A stretch of DNA of 59,635 bases from Sedimenticola sp. (GCA_026989135.1 JALSJZ010000106.1:1-59635), one strand, 5' to 3'. Positions 1 to 8,741 are shown, counted from the first letter of the stretch. The notes: generated by a model from the letters alone, not told the origin. Numbers and translations: made by a program.

Positions 1-353
1 TGTAGTTCATCATCAGCTAATACTGCAATATCAGAGGCGCTGTAGAGCAGGGCAGAGTGGGTGTCGTTGTGAATGGCCAGCCGCAGTTGTCGTGAGTGAT
101 TTGGGAATTCATAAGCGGGGCCGGTGTGCCAGCGCCCATAGAGCTGATTGTGGCTGTAGATATTCAGGCCATTGCTGAAGCGGGTCAATATCGCCTTGCC
201 CCGGCTCTCTACGGCCCAGACCTTGTTGCCACTGAATATCTTTTCAAATGGCTTTAGATGCTCCTGGCCAAAGAAGAGTTCTTTGACTGTTTTATCTTTG
301 ATGGCTTTGGCTATCTTGTCAGCAGCACGGCGTATCTCTGGACCTTCGGGCAT
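1..353 (-). CDS. nei: Endonuclease VIII (partial, cut by window edge)
   Basis: DNA glycosylase/AP lyase of the Fpg/Nei family that removes oxidised pyrimidines. The reading frame opens at ATG (353-351, minus strand) and runs off the left edge after about 117 codons. The N-terminus begins MPEGPEIRRAADKIAKAI, the family hallmark with the catalytic Pro2 and Glu3. It continues with SRGKAILTRFSN and IYSHNQLYGRW, which closely match E. coli Nei from memory. The zinc finger is not visible because the 3' part lies outside the window. The three lipoprotein genes that precede it on the same strand are only 46 bp away, so read-through is possible. Confidence 0.93.
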   Translation of the reverse strand, partial: MPEGPEIRRAADKIAKAIKDKTVKELFFGQEHLKPFEKIFSGNKVWAVESRGKAILTRFSNGLNIYSHNQLYGRWHTGPAYEFPNHSRQLRLAIHNDTHSALLYSASDIAVLADDEL

Positions 354-399
354 AAAATAGTCAGGTGCTAAAAAATCGGGTGGCGTTTTTTCTAAAATA

Positions 400-831
400 T
401 CAATCCACGGAGTGGGCGCTTAAAAACATTGATTTCCCTAAAGCGGTGAAGAAGTCCTGATATATCTCCGGGTCATTAATAGCGGTTAAATTATATTGTG
501 CATTTGCACGTACCAATAACTGTTGGCCCCCTCTGGGTCGAACAGTCACAGTCATGCGCAGCTGGTAGCCATCCAGTTTTGTAGCGCTTACCGAGCCAAG
601 TGTTTCGTCTGCTTTATCTACCACAAACCCTAAGTCCTGGAGTGTTGCTATTACGGTGCGAAGGGTCTTGTTTTTGTCTGTAGTGTCAAATGCCCTTGTT
701 TGAATGCTTCGCATTTTTACCTGGCTTTCACTGGTTTGCAGCAGTTGTTTACTTGAGTTGGTTTGGCATCCAGGCAAGCTGATCAGGGCGGCTAATAAAA
801 AAAGCGGTGTTGTTATTTTAGTAAATTTCAT
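400..831 (-). CDS. Small lipoprotein, paralogue of the upstream gene
   Basis: Predicted lipoprotein of 143 residues. The signal peptide ends in a lipobox, LPGC (Cys at about residue 22), so it should be lipid-anchored in the cell envelope. The mature part shares the pattern QTR(F/Y), LQDLGF, D..E..LG and PEIYQ(D/E)FF..L.K..FL with the 180-residue protein encoded just upstream, so the two are tandem paralogues. Its ATG overlaps the upstream stop by 4 bp (828-831), indicating translational coupling. No enzymatic motif is visible and I cannot name the function. Confidence 0.85.
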   Translation of the reverse strand: MKFTKITTPLFLLAALISLPGCQTNSSKQLLQTSESQVKMRSIQTRAFDTTDKNKTLRTVIATLQDLGFVVDKADETLGSVSATKLDGYQLRMTVTVRPRGGQQLLVRANAQYNLTAINDPEIYQDFFTALGKSMFLSAHSVD

Positions 832-1370
832 ATCTTATGCCCTTCCAAAAAGATGGCTTTTGATAAGCGGTCAAAAAATTCCTGATAGATTTCAGGCTGC
901 TCTAAACCTTCAACCCGAGTTATGCGGTTTTGTGTGTTCCAAACTATTCTTTGGAAGGTTACTCTGACCAGATGTCTTTGCTTATCGTCTGCTGATGCAG
1001 GGCGAACGACGAGGGATAGCCGTAGTTTCTGATTTTTATCAATGGCCATGGCTCCCCCGCCAAGCAGAGCAATTACAATAGCGGCGGCCACTTGACCTGC
1101 TTCGGTGGCGTCTCGCTCCTTCGATCCAACGATGAGCCCCAGCTTTGTTTCACTTTCATCGATATTGAACCCTAAATCTTGCATGACACCGGCTGATGCG
1201 GACAAAATATCCACTTCGGCAACGCCTTCATACATTCTTGTCTGCAAGGCTCTTTTCTGTAGAGATTCCGGCTTTAGTTTTAAAGCGTCTTTTGGGATGG
1301 TTTGGCACCCCGCCAATGCAACAATAACCACGGCAACACACCAGAGATACCATGTTCTTTGTTTAATCAT
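828..1370 (-). CDS. Lipoprotein with internal glycine-rich hydrophobic stretch
   Basis: Predicted lipoprotein of 180 residues; the lipobox is LAGC (Cys about residue 22). It shares a core with the downstream 143-residue lipoprotein but carries an extra segment around residues 90-115 (AAAIVIALLGGGAMA) that could insert into or lie on a membrane. It is the middle gene of a three-lipoprotein set, 15 bp downstream of the SmpA-like gene and overlapping the next gene by 4 bp. Function unknown. The set looks like an outer-membrane lipoprotein operon, by inference only. Confidence 0.85.
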   Translation of the reverse strand: MIKQRTWYLWCVAVVIVALAGCQTIPKDALKLKPESLQKRALQTRMYEGVAEVDILSASAGVMQDLGFNIDESETKLGLIVGSKERDATEAGQVAAAIVIALLGGGAMAIDKNQKLRLSLVVRPASADDKQRHLVRVTFQRIVWNTQNRITRVEGLEQPEIYQEFFDRLSKAIFLEGHKI

Positions 1371-1385
1371 GGAGCCATTCCTTTG

Positions 1386-1835
1386 TTAGAACCTCGATGT
1401 GTGGTACGCAAAATCCCGGACTTTTTTGTTGTCGTCAAATTTGATTATGACGGTGAGGGTGCGCTGGGATTTTGAGCTGGCTCCAGCACCTTGGCTATAC
1501 CCAGGGGCCACTCCACCGGCAACAGACCCTGTAATGCCTAAAATAAGTGCGGACACGCCGCCGCTGCTAGTGGAGTATGCGGTATCGGTTGCTATCTTGT
1601 CATAGATCCATACTTCCCGGCGCTCTTCATCGGTAGAGACAATGTTGGGTGAGCCTAAAGCAGCCGCCACCTCTGCACCGCTCATGCCGACCCTGATTTC
1701 ACGCTGAACCTTTCCTACCGTCATGCGATCTGAGGAATCATCTGATACAGACTGCCGGTGCTGTGCGGCAGTCATACAGCCAGACATGAGGGTTATGAGG
1801 ACGCTAGCCAGTACAAACATCAATATTTTGTTCAT
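1386..1835 (-). CDS. SmpA/BamE-like lipoprotein
   Basis: Predicted lipoprotein of 149 residues with lipobox LMSGC (Cys about residue 20). Residues 42-80 (GKVQREIRVGMSGAEVAAAL, then GSPNIV and an EVWIYD strand) fit the SmpA/OmlA fold, where 'vr.GMs..eV...lG.P' is typical. A Gly/Ser/Ala-rich insertion lies in the second half. A good ribosome-binding site (AAGGAG) sits about 8 nt upstream of the ATG, and the gene heads the three-gene lipoprotein operon. Family members bind envelope proteins such as the Bam complex; the partner here is unknown. Confidence 0.78.
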   Translation of the reverse strand: MNKILMFVLASVLITLMSGCMTAAQHRQSVSDDSSDRMTVGKVQREIRVGMSGAEVAAALGSPNIVSTDEERREVWIYDKIATDTAYSTSSGGVSALILGITGSVAGGVAPGYSQGAGASSKSQRTLTVIIKFDDNKKVRDFAYHTSRF

Positions 1836-2117
1836 ATTGCGTTACTCCTTGTATTTCGTGGGTTTCCGGTTGTTATCTGATTGGGAGTGGGGGTGCTGTA
1901 TACTGCAGTTATCCTGGTTTTATGAACCAATACACACTGTGCGAAGGAGGGGCAGGTATATAGGTTATAGTTGGTGAAATGGTCGTGCTGGATATATGGC
2001 AGGCGACAATAAAAATACTTCTTTGCTAAAGTAATTACAAGTTATTTGGCGATTTCATTCCATCTAATATTAATTGCACGTTAGAATCGCTCACCTTTCA
2101 AACCTGTGGTATCCACT

Positions 2118-3395
2118 ATGCAGTCTCCTGAGCTCCTCGCCCCTGCGGGCACCCTGAAAAACATGCGTTATGCCTTCGCCTATGGGGCGGATGCGGTCTA
2201 TGCAGGCCTGCCGCGCTATAGCCTGCGGGTACGCAATAATGATTTCCGGGAGGCCAATCTACAACTGGGGATCCAAGAGGCACATACGCTGGGCAGGCAG
2301 TTTTTTATCACCTGCAACCTGATGCCGCACGGCGCCAAACTCAAGACCTTTATTGCCGATCTGGAGCCGGTGGTGGCAATGGGGCCGGATGCGCTGATCA
2401 TGGCCGACCCCGGTCTGATCATGCTGGTGCGCGAGCGCTGGCCGGAACTGACACTGCATCTGTCGGTACAGGCCAATACGGTGAATGCTGCCGCAGTGAA
2501 GTTCTGGCAGGGGGTTGGCATCAAACGGGTGATCCTATCGAGAGAGCTGTCGCTGGATGAGGTGGAGGAGATCCGCCAGCAGTGTCCGGATATGGAGCTG
2601 GAGGTCTTTGTACACGGGGCGCTCTGCATCGCCTATTCGGGCCGCTGCATGCTCTCGGGCTACTTCAATCACCGGGATGCCAATCAGGGGGCCTGCACCA
2701 ACTCCTGTCGCTGGGAGTACAAAGTGACGGATTCGGATACAGGTCAGGCACGCAACCCCAAGGCGGATCAGCCGCTTTTTCTGGAAGAGCGCGAGCGCCC
2801 CGGTGAGATGATGCCAATCGAAGAGGACGAGCACGGCACCTATATCATGAACTCCAAGGATCTGCGGGCGGTGGAGCATGTCGAGCGGCTGGTGAAGATC
2901 GGGGTGGACAGCCTGAAGATCGAGGGGCGGACAAAATCCCACTACTACGCGGCGCGTACCACCCAGGTCTATCGCCGTGCGATTGATGATGCGGTGGCGC
3001 AACGCTCCTTCCAGGTGGGGCTGATGGCTGAGCTGGAAAACCTGGCCAATCGCGGTTACACCGATGGCTTTTATGAGCGCCACGAGAGCGAGCAGCTACA
3101 GAACTACCGTCAGAACAGCTCGGAGAGTGATCGGCAGATCTTTGTCGGCGAAGTGCTGGGAGCGCCGGACAGCGATGGCTTGACCGGAATCGAGGTAAAA
3201 AACAAGTTTGCGGTGGGTGATCGCCTGGAACTTCTGACATCCAGTGGCAATCATACCTTCACCCTGGAGGCGATGCTGGACAAGCACGGCAAGCCGCTGC
3301 AGGAGGCGCTGGGAAGCGGCTATCAGGTGCGCATAGCGCTGCCGGTGGCAACAGATGAGATGGGTTTGGTGACACGCTATATCCGGGGTGCTTGA
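2118..3395 (+). CDS. trhP: tRNA 5-hydroxyuridine synthesis protein TrhP (U32 family)
   Basis: Member of the peptidase-U32 family. TrhP (YegQ) takes part in prephenate-dependent 5-hydroxylation of uridine 34 in tRNA. The protein begins SPELLAPAGTLKNMRYAFAY and carries the U32 signature with conserved cysteines (HGALCIAYSGRCMLSGY, then NQGACTNSCRW) expected to hold an Fe-S cluster. The IEGRTKS block is also present. Similarity to E. coli YegQ runs nearly end to end. I chose ATG 2118 because it matches the family N-terminus; an in-frame GTG at 2106 would add four residues. The 3' gene, cysK, follows after 76 bp. Confidence 0.93.
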   Translation: MQSPELLAPAGTLKNMRYAFAYGADAVYAGLPRYSLRVRNNDFREANLQLGIQEAHTLGRQFFITCNLMPHGAKLKTFIADLEPVVAMGPDALIMADPGLIMLVRERWPELTLHLSVQANTVNAAAVKFWQGVGIKRVILSRELSLDEVEEIRQQCPDMELEVFVHGALCIAYSGRCMLSGYFNHRDANQGACTNSCRWEYKVTDSDTGQARNPKADQPLFLEERERPGEMMPIEEDEHGTYIMNSKDLRAVEHVERLVKIGVDSLKIEGRTKSHYYAARTTQVYRRAIDDAVAQRSFQVGLMAELENLANRGYTDGFYERHESEQLQNYRQNSSESDRQIFVGEVLGAPDSDGLTGIEVKNKFAVGDRLELLTSSGNHTFTLEAMLDKHGKPLQEALGSGYQVRIALPVATDEMGLVTRYIRGA

Positions 3396-3471
3396 AATTC
3401 TGAAGCAAAAAGTTGAATATCGAGCAACAGTACCTTTTGCATCCCATCCATTCAGGTAAGGAAAACAACGC

Positions 3472-4428
3472 ATGAACTATTTTGAAGACAACTCGCTCTC
3501 TATTGGCAACACCCCGCTGATCAAGCTGAACAAGGTAGTTGATGCGGACAAGACACTGGTGCTGGCCAAAATCGAAGGCCGCAACCCGGCCTACTCTGTA
3601 AAGTGCCGGATTGGTGCCGCCATGGTCTGGGAGGCCGAAAAGCAGGGGCTGCTCAAGCCAGGCATGGCGGTGGTCGAGCCCACCAGCGGCAACACCGGTA
3701 TTGCGCTGGCCTTTGTCTGCGCCTCGCGTGGCTATGACATTACCCTGGTGATGCCGGACACCATGAGCCTGGAGCGGCGCAAGGTACTCAAGGCGCTGGG
3801 TGCCAATCTGGTATTGACCGAAGGTGCCAAGGGGATGCCTGCTGCCATCGCCAAAGCGGAAGAGATTGCAGCGCAGGATCCCGATCACTACTACCTGCCA
3901 CAGCAGTTCAAAAACCCGGCCAACCCGGATATCCATGAGCAGACCACCGGCCCTGAGATTTGGGATGCAACTGATGGCAAGATTGATGTGCTGATCTCAG
4001 GCGTGGGTACCGGCGGCACTATTACCGGGGTTTCGCGCTATATCAAAAACAGCTGCGGCAAGGATATTCTCAGCATTGCGATAGAGCCAACCGCCAGCCC
4101 CGTCATTACCCAGGCGATGGCCGGTGAAGAGCTGACCCCGGGGCCGCACAAAATCCAGGGCATAGGCGCAGGTTTTATCCCGGATACGCTGGATCTCTCA
4201 GTGGTTGACCGCGTTGAGCAGGTTGAGAATGAAGAGGCGATTGAGTTTGCCCGCCGTCTGGCCACAGAAGAGGGCATTCTTTCTGGCATCTCCTGTGGTG
4301 CAGCGGTCGCTGTTGCCGCCCGTTTGGCACAGCAACCTGAATTTGCAGGCAAGACCATTGTGGTCATCATGCCAGATTCGGGCGAGCGTTATCTCTCCAG
4401 TATCTTGTTTGAAAATATTACCGATTGA
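3472..4428 (+). CDS. cysK: Cysteine synthase A (O-acetylserine sulfhydrylase)
   Basis: PLP enzyme that makes L-cysteine from O-acetylserine and sulfide in the cytoplasm. The PLP lysine is Lys44 in [11 protein letters not shown]. The substrate loop [12 protein letters not shown] (about 67-78), the phosphate-binding [10 protein letters not shown] (about 177-186) and the C-terminal [10 protein letters not shown] are all intact. Length (318) is normal for the CysK group. SVKCRIG and the [16 protein letters not shown] block favour CysK over CysM. The ribosome-binding site AAGGAA is about 9 nt before the ATG. The gene is followed by a long hairpin at 4443-4505. Confidence 0.96.
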   Translation: MNYFEDNSLSIGNTPLIKLNKVVDADKTLVLAKIEGRNPAYSVKCRIGAAMVWEAEKQGLLKPGMAVVEPTSGNTGIALAFVCASRGYDITLVMPDTMSLERRKVLKALGANLVLTEGAKGMPAAIAKAEEIAAQDPDHYYLPQQFKNPANPDIHEQTTGPEIWDATDGKIDVLISGVGTGGTITGVSRYIKNSCGKDILSIAIEPTASPVITQAMAGEELTPGPHKIQGIGAGFIPDTLDLSVVDRVEQVENEEAIEFARRLATEEGILSGISCGAAVAVAARLAQQPEFAGKTIVVIMPDSGERYLSSILFENITD

Positions 4429-4442
4429 TCCATGAAAATTTA

Positions 4443-4505
4443 GCGTGGCCAGCAAAAGTAGGTGCTTTAGGCTTCGCCTAAGACGCCTGCTTTTGGTAGC
4501 CACGC
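4443..4505 (+). terminator. Long imperfect hairpin downstream of cysK
   Basis: Two ~30-nt arms (4443-4472 and 4476-4505) pair with about six mismatches or wobbles around a 3-nt loop. The inner part is a perfect TAGGC/GCCTA with loop TTC. A7-T6 tracts follow at 4510-4530. It probably ends cysK transcription before the nrdJ control region. The long, regular arms also resemble a small dispersed palindromic element; no second copy was noticed in the window. Confidence 0.55.
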
Positions 4506-4611
4506 CCTGCAAAAAATTTTTAATTTTTTTGCTTACCCCCGGTCGAAATACCACCAATATCTCTCTGTTGTACCAGCTATTTCTTACTAAATTTGCCCTG
4601 TTTTTGAAGGC

Positions 4612-4640
4612 TTGACAGCGGCAACACATGGGCATACTCT
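4612..4640 (+). promoter_or_regulatory. Candidate sigma-70 promoter of nrdJa
   Basis: A perfect -35 hexamer TTGACA (4612-4617), a 17-nt spacer and a weak -10 TACTCT (4635-4640). A start near 4647 would place the two NrdR-type boxes immediately downstream, a logical position for repression. The weak -10 keeps confidence moderate. Confidence 0.45.
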
Positions 4641-4651
4641 TGTTCGCTCAA

Positions 4652-4667
4652 ACACAACATATAGTGT
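4652..4667 (+). promoter_or_regulatory. NrdR box 1
   Basis: ACACAACATATAGTGT is a 16-bp near-palindrome that fits the NrdR consensus (acaCwatATatwGtgt) on both half-sites. NrdR is the ATP/dATP-sensing repressor of ribonucleotide reductase genes. The second box starts 42 bp further on. Confidence 0.82.
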
Positions 4668-4693
4668 TTAGCAGTCTGGATTGGCCATAAAAC

Positions 4694-4709
4694 ATACAAC
4701 ATATAGGGC
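4694..4709 (+). promoter_or_regulatory. NrdR box 2 (degenerate)
   Basis: ATACAACATATAGGGC shares the core ACAACATATAG with box 1 but has a weaker right half. The start-to-start distance of 42 bp is four helical turns, a spacing typical of tandem NrdR boxes. Together they imply cooperative repression of nrdJa, about 190 bp upstream of its ATG. Confidence 0.75.
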
Positions 4710-4897
4710 ATGCGGTTTTTAAGTTATTGATATTTAGCCCTTTCAAGTCACTCCTGATTTTGAGCAGCGCTTGTCATAACTGCTCTGGCGATTTCGGATA
4801 AAAACTTTTTCCTGGCAGCTGCCATATATCCACTTTGAAAGCGGACTATATGTCGCACTGCTATAGCAAACCTAACTTGATCAGGGTGCTCTAAACA

Positions 4898-7054
4898 ATG
4901 AAGACCGCTCACCTTAAAGCTGTCCCATCCATTACAACGATTGATATTCCACTGCAGGCCGCGTCCCACGATATCTGGGATACCAAATACCGCCTCAAGA
5001 CCAAAGATGGCGATGCGGTGGATCAGGATGTCGACGCCACCCACCGTCGCGTGGCCAAGGCGCTGGCCGAGGCCGAAGAGGGTTCTGAGAATCAGCGGGA
5101 ATGGGAGGAGCGTTTCCTCTGGGCGTTGCGTCATGGCGCGATTCCGGCCGGTCGCATCACCTCTAATGCCGGGGCGCAGGCCTATAAACCAGCCACCTCC
5201 ACCATCAACTGTACCGTCTCCGGCATGGTGACCGACTCGATGAACGACATCCTCGGCAAGGTACACGAGGCGGGCCTCACGCTGAAGGCGGGTTGCGGCA
5301 TCGGCTATGAGTTCTCAACCCTGCGCCCCAAAGGGGCCTATGTCAGTGGAGCCGGCGCCTACACCTCCGGGCCGCTCTCCTTCATGGATATCTACGACAA
5401 GATGTGTTTTACCGTCTCATCCGCTGGCGGTCGTCGTGGCGCACAGATGGCCACCTTTGATATAGGGCACCCCGATGTGATGGACTTCATCCGCGCCAAA
5501 CGTGAGGATGGCCGTCTGCGCCAGTTCAATCTCTCGCTGCTGATCACCGAAGAGTTCATGGAGGCGGTCAAAAATGATGGCGACTGGGCGCTGGCTTTCC
5601 CGGTCACCGAGAAGGAGGTAACCGACGACAAGCTGGATCTGGGCAATGCCAAGCAGATTGTCTGGCGGGAGTGGCCGAGCCACAACGGCTACATCACGGG
5701 CGAGACCGGCCTGGTTGCCTGCAAGATCTACAAGATCATCCGTGCGCGCCGTCTGTGGGATGTCATCATGGCTTCGACCTACGATTTTGCCGAGCCGGGC
5801 TTCATCCTGATCGACAAGGTCAACGAGATGAACAACAACTGGTTCTGCGAAAATGTCCGCGCCACCAACCCCTGTGGCGAGCAGCCGCTGCCACCCTACG
5901 GTGCCTGCCTGCTGGGCTCGATCAATCTGACCAAATTTGTGCGCAAGCCCTTTACCCCGGAGGCCCATTTTGATTGGGAGAGCTTTGCCGAGGTGATCAC
6001 GGTCTTTACCCGCATGCTGGATAATGTGATAGAGGTCAACGGCCTGCCGTTACAGGAGCAGCGTGATGAGATTATGCGCAAGCGCCGCCATGGCATGGGT
6101 TATCTGGGGCTGGGTTCCACCATGACTATGATGTGCATGAAATATGGTTCTGAAGCGTCGCTTGAATTTACCGAACAGGTGACCAAAACGCTGGCGCTGG
6201 AGGGGTGGAAAGCAGGTCTGGCACTGGCCAGTGAAAAGGGTGCAGCACCTATTATGGATGAGGATTTCCCCGTCACCGCCGAGATGCTGACCCAGCGCCC
6301 GGAGATGGCGGTGGATGGCTGGAAGATTGGCGACAGCCTCAAGGGCCGGCTGCTCTTCTCGAAATACAGCCGCTATATGCAGCAGCTGGCAAAGGAGGAT
6401 CCCGCACTGGTGGAGGCGCTGTCAGAGATCGGCTGCCGCTTCACTCACCACAGCTCCATTGCGCCCACCGGCACCATCTCGCTCTCGCTGGCCAACAATG
6501 CCAGCAACGGCATCGAGCCCAGCTTTGCCCATCACTACTCACGCAACATCATTCGTGAAGGGAAGAAGAGCAAAGAGAAGGTCGATGTCTTCAGCTATGA
6601 ACTGCTGGCCTATCGTGATCAGGTCAACCCCAATGCCATGCCCTATGCTGAAAATGCCAGCGATCAGCTGCCTGATTACTTCATCGCCGCCGATGAGGTC
6701 AGCCCCAGGCAGCATGTCGATGTGCAGGCTGCGGCGCAGAAGTGGATCGACTCATCCATCTCAAAGACGGCCAATGTGCCGACTGATTACCCCTATGAAG
6801 AGTTCAAGAATATCTATCTCTACGCCTACGAGCAGGGGCTGAAGGGCTGTACTACCTTCCGTTTCAACCCGGAGGCCTTCCAGGGGGTGCTGGTCAAAGA
6901 GCAGGATCTGGAAAACACCATCTACAGTTTCACACTGGCCGATGGCTCAGTGGTAGAGGCCAAAGGTAATGAAGAGATCGAATATGATGGCGAGATGCAC
7001 AGCGCCGCCAACCTCTTTGACGCCCTGAAGGAAGGGTACTACGGTAAACTCTAA
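4898..7054 (+). CDS. nrdJa: Adenosylcobalamin-dependent ribonucleotide reductase, large subunit (class II)
   Basis: Catalytic subunit of the oxygen-independent class II reductase, which makes deoxyribonucleotides using adenosylcobalamin. It has 718 residues. The NPCGEQPLPPYGACLLGSIN block (Cys326) carries the Asn-Cys-Glu radical triad. Cys105 in STINCTVSG is the likely first reductive cysteine, and HHSSIAPTGTISL is the conserved C-terminal barrel loop. The redox tail is absent and is supplied by the separate gene at 7259, the split arrangement known as NrdJa/NrdJb in Pseudomonas aeruginosa. Two NrdR boxes lie upstream. No cobalamin riboswitch was recognised. Confidence 0.95.
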   Translation: MKTAHLKAVPSITTIDIPLQAASHDIWDTKYRLKTKDGDAVDQDVDATHRRVAKALAEAEEGSENQREWEERFLWALRHGAIPAGRITSNAGAQAYKPATSTINCTVSGMVTDSMNDILGKVHEAGLTLKAGCGIGYEFSTLRPKGAYVSGAGAYTSGPLSFMDIYDKMCFTVSSAGGRRGAQMATFDIGHPDVMDFIRAKREDGRLRQFNLSLLITEEFMEAVKNDGDWALAFPVTEKEVTDDKLDLGNAKQIVWREWPSHNGYITGETGLVACKIYKIIRARRLWDVIMASTYDFAEPGFILIDKVNEMNNNWFCENVRATNPCGEQPLPPYGACLLGSINLTKFVRKPFTPEAHFDWESFAEVITVFTRMLDNVIEVNGLPLQEQRDEIMRKRRHGMGYLGLGSTMTMMCMKYGSEASLEFTEQVTKTLALEGWKAGLALASEKGAAPIMDEDFPVTAEMLTQRPEMAVDGWKIGDSLKGRLLFSKYSRYMQQLAKEDPALVEALSEIGCRFTHHSSIAPTGTISLSLANNASNGIEPSFAHHYSRNIIREGKKSKEKVDVFSYELLAYRDQVNPNAMPYAENASDQLPDYFIAADEVSPRQHVDVQAAAQKWIDSSISKTANVPTDYPYEEFKNIYLYAYEQGLKGCTTFRFNPEAFQGVLVKEQDLENTIYSFTLADGSVVEAKGNEEIEYDGEMHSAANLFDALKEGYYGKL

Positions 7055-7218
7055 CCTAAATCCTGCAAGCGCTCGCACTCACATAGCGCAAGCTATTGAT
7101 CCGTATAGCGATATGAAACTTTTCGGCCATCACAATAAGGATGGCACTCAAAGTTGTCATTCACTCTACAAATCAATATCTTATACTCTGCAAGCACGAT
7201 CACTTGCAGGATTTAGGT
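7054..7218. repeat. MITE-like segment with 16-bp perfect terminal inverted repeats
   Basis: ACCTAAATCCTGCAAG at 7054-7069 is the exact reverse complement of 7203-7218. The 165-bp unit is flanked on both sides by CTA (7051-7053 and 7219-7221), which could be a 3-bp target duplication. It fills most of the gap between nrdJa and nrdJb and overlaps the last base of the nrdJa stop codon. No ORF is inside. It could be a miniature transposable element or a structured intercistronic RNA. Confidence 0.5.
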
Positions 7219-7258
7219 CTAAAGCGATATTGATTGCACGCAAACCAAGGTTATGACA

Positions 7259-7957
7259 ATGGCTATTAAAATCGATCAGAAAATTACGGGCTACAGTGTC
7301 CTCAAGGAGGAGGATCAGCAGGCAAATGCCGAGCTGGAGAAGGCGGCCGTGCAGGAGAGCAACATCGTCCAGATGCACGAAAAGGTCGCCCGCCCCGAGA
7401 TGCTGTTTGGATCTACCTACAAGATCACAACACCCCTCTCAGACCATGCCCTCTATGTCACGATCAACGACATCATCTTGAACCAAGGGACGCAACATGA
7501 GGTGCGGCGGCCGTTCGAGGTCTTCATCAACTCCAAGAATATGGATCACTTCCAGTGGATCGTGGCGCTGACGCGGATCATCTCTGCCGTCTTCCGCAAG
7601 GGTGGTGATGTGACCTTTCTGGTGGAAGAGCTGCGTTCTGTATTCGACCCCAGTGGCGGTTACTTCAAAAAGGGCGGCAAATTCATGCCATCACTGGTGG
7701 CTGAGATTGGCGATGTCATCTACTGCCATCTGGTGATGATCGGCATGATCAAAGAGGAGGAGCCAGGCGAGCATCAGCAGAAGATACTGGATGAGAAGCG
7801 CAAGCAGTTTGAGGCCTCCATCAAAATGAAAGACGCAGAGCATGGCAGCGAGTTTCCTGACGCGGCTCAACTGTGCAAAAAATGCAGCACCAAGGCAGTG
7901 ATTCAGATGGATGGTTGTTTGACCTGCCTGAATTGTGGGGATTCCAAGTGTTCTTGA
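7259..7957 (+). CDS. nrdJb: Class II ribonucleotide reductase, small C-terminal subunit
   Basis: Companion of NrdJa that supplies the C-terminal part, including the cysteines that re-reduce the active site. It has about 232 residues. The C-terminus holds CKKCSTKA followed by CLTCLNCGDSKCS, the redox/zinc-like cysteine tail of B12-dependent reductases. I chose ATG 7259 (MAIKIDQKITGY) because AAGG at 7247-7250 is then 8 nt away; ATG 7253 is in frame but too close. The gene lies 204 bp after nrdJa, separated by the inverted-repeat segment. Confidence 0.92.
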   Translation: MAIKIDQKITGYSVLKEEDQQANAELEKAAVQESNIVQMHEKVARPEMLFGSTYKITTPLSDHALYVTINDIILNQGTQHEVRRPFEVFINSKNMDHFQWIVALTRIISAVFRKGGDVTFLVEELRSVFDPSGGYFKKGGKFMPSLVAEIGDVIYCHLVMIGMIKEEEPGEHQQKILDEKRKQFEASIKMKDAEHGSEFPDAAQLCKKCSTKAVIQMDGCLTCLNCGDSKCS

Positions 7958-8049
7958 TGGCGTGGTGAGTTGGGCGTATTGTACTGAATGAAAATCCAAT
8001 AGCCCGGAGTGCCATTTGGATCAGGTTCAATTAAAGCAGTGGGAGATCA

Positions 8050-8709
8050 ATGGGGGAGTCGGATCAAAATCTTGAGCTAGAGGTGGGGACGCCTGTGCAG
8101 CTTCAGTTTGGCACGGATGGCACATCACAACGCTATGCGACCAAGATCATCGGCTATGTACATCCGACCAGCATTATTTTGCATACGCCGCAAAACAAGG
8201 GCAAGCCCATGCTGCTGCGAGAGGGGCAGATCACCACCGCCCGTTTTCTTGGCACCAACAATGTGTATGCCTTCGTCTCAAATGTGCGAGCGGTATTCCT
8301 GAAGCCATTTCCTCATCTCCATATTGCCTATCCGTCAGAGATCAAAAGCGCCTTCCTGCGGCAGGCAGAGCGGGTACGCACCGACATCCATGCCACTACG
8401 GTGAATCTTGATTCCGATTCAGAGCGCAAGGTTGACAGCCGAATCATCAATATCAGCGCCAATGGCGCATTGATAGCAAGCGCAGATGTTTTGGGCGAGG
8501 TGGGCACCAAACTACGGGTAATCATTGGGGTTGAATTTAACGATATTGAAAATGGTGTTGCGGTTATTGCTGTGGTTCGTAACATACGCAGAGAGCAGCC
8601 GGATGAAGAGGGACAGTATCATCATGGGGTGCAATTTATCATCAATACGATTACAGACTATCTCATGGTGCAGGGCGTGGTTTACAGCCAGTTGAATTCC
8701 ACCTGTTAA
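8050..8709 (+). CDS. Flagellar brake-type PilZ protein (YcgR-like)
   Basis: Cytoplasmic c-di-GMP effector of 219 residues. An N-terminal YcgR-type beta domain (about 8-100) precedes a PilZ domain. The PilZ c-di-GMP motifs are intact: RxxxR in RQAER (about 103-107) and [D/N]xSxxG as NISANG starting at Asn133. Proteins of this architecture slow the flagellar motor or affect surface behaviour when c-di-GMP rises. The ribosome-binding site GGGAG sits 4 nt before the ATG. The GGDEF protein at 36605 is a possible c-di-GMP source (inference). Confidence 0.87.
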   Translation: MGESDQNLELEVGTPVQLQFGTDGTSQRYATKIIGYVHPTSIILHTPQNKGKPMLLREGQITTARFLGTNNVYAFVSNVRAVFLKPFPHLHIAYPSEIKSAFLRQAERVRTDIHATTVNLDSDSERKVDSRIINISANGALIASADVLGEVGTKLRVIIGVEFNDIENGVAVIAVVRNIRREQPDEEGQYHHGVQFIINTITDYLMVQGVVYSQLNSTC

Positions 8710-8741
8710 CACCCTAAACCTGAGCAAGAGAGCAAGCCAAA

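Noticed and set aside
172-360. Plus-strand frame of 62 codons at the left edge
   Set aside because: It lies opposite the nei coding region, whose protein matches the family clearly.
4429-4897. Cobalamin riboswitch before nrdJa
   Set aside because: A B12-dependent enzyme made this likely, but no B12-box-like element (GCCACTG) or matching fold was seen; the NrdR boxes explain control better.
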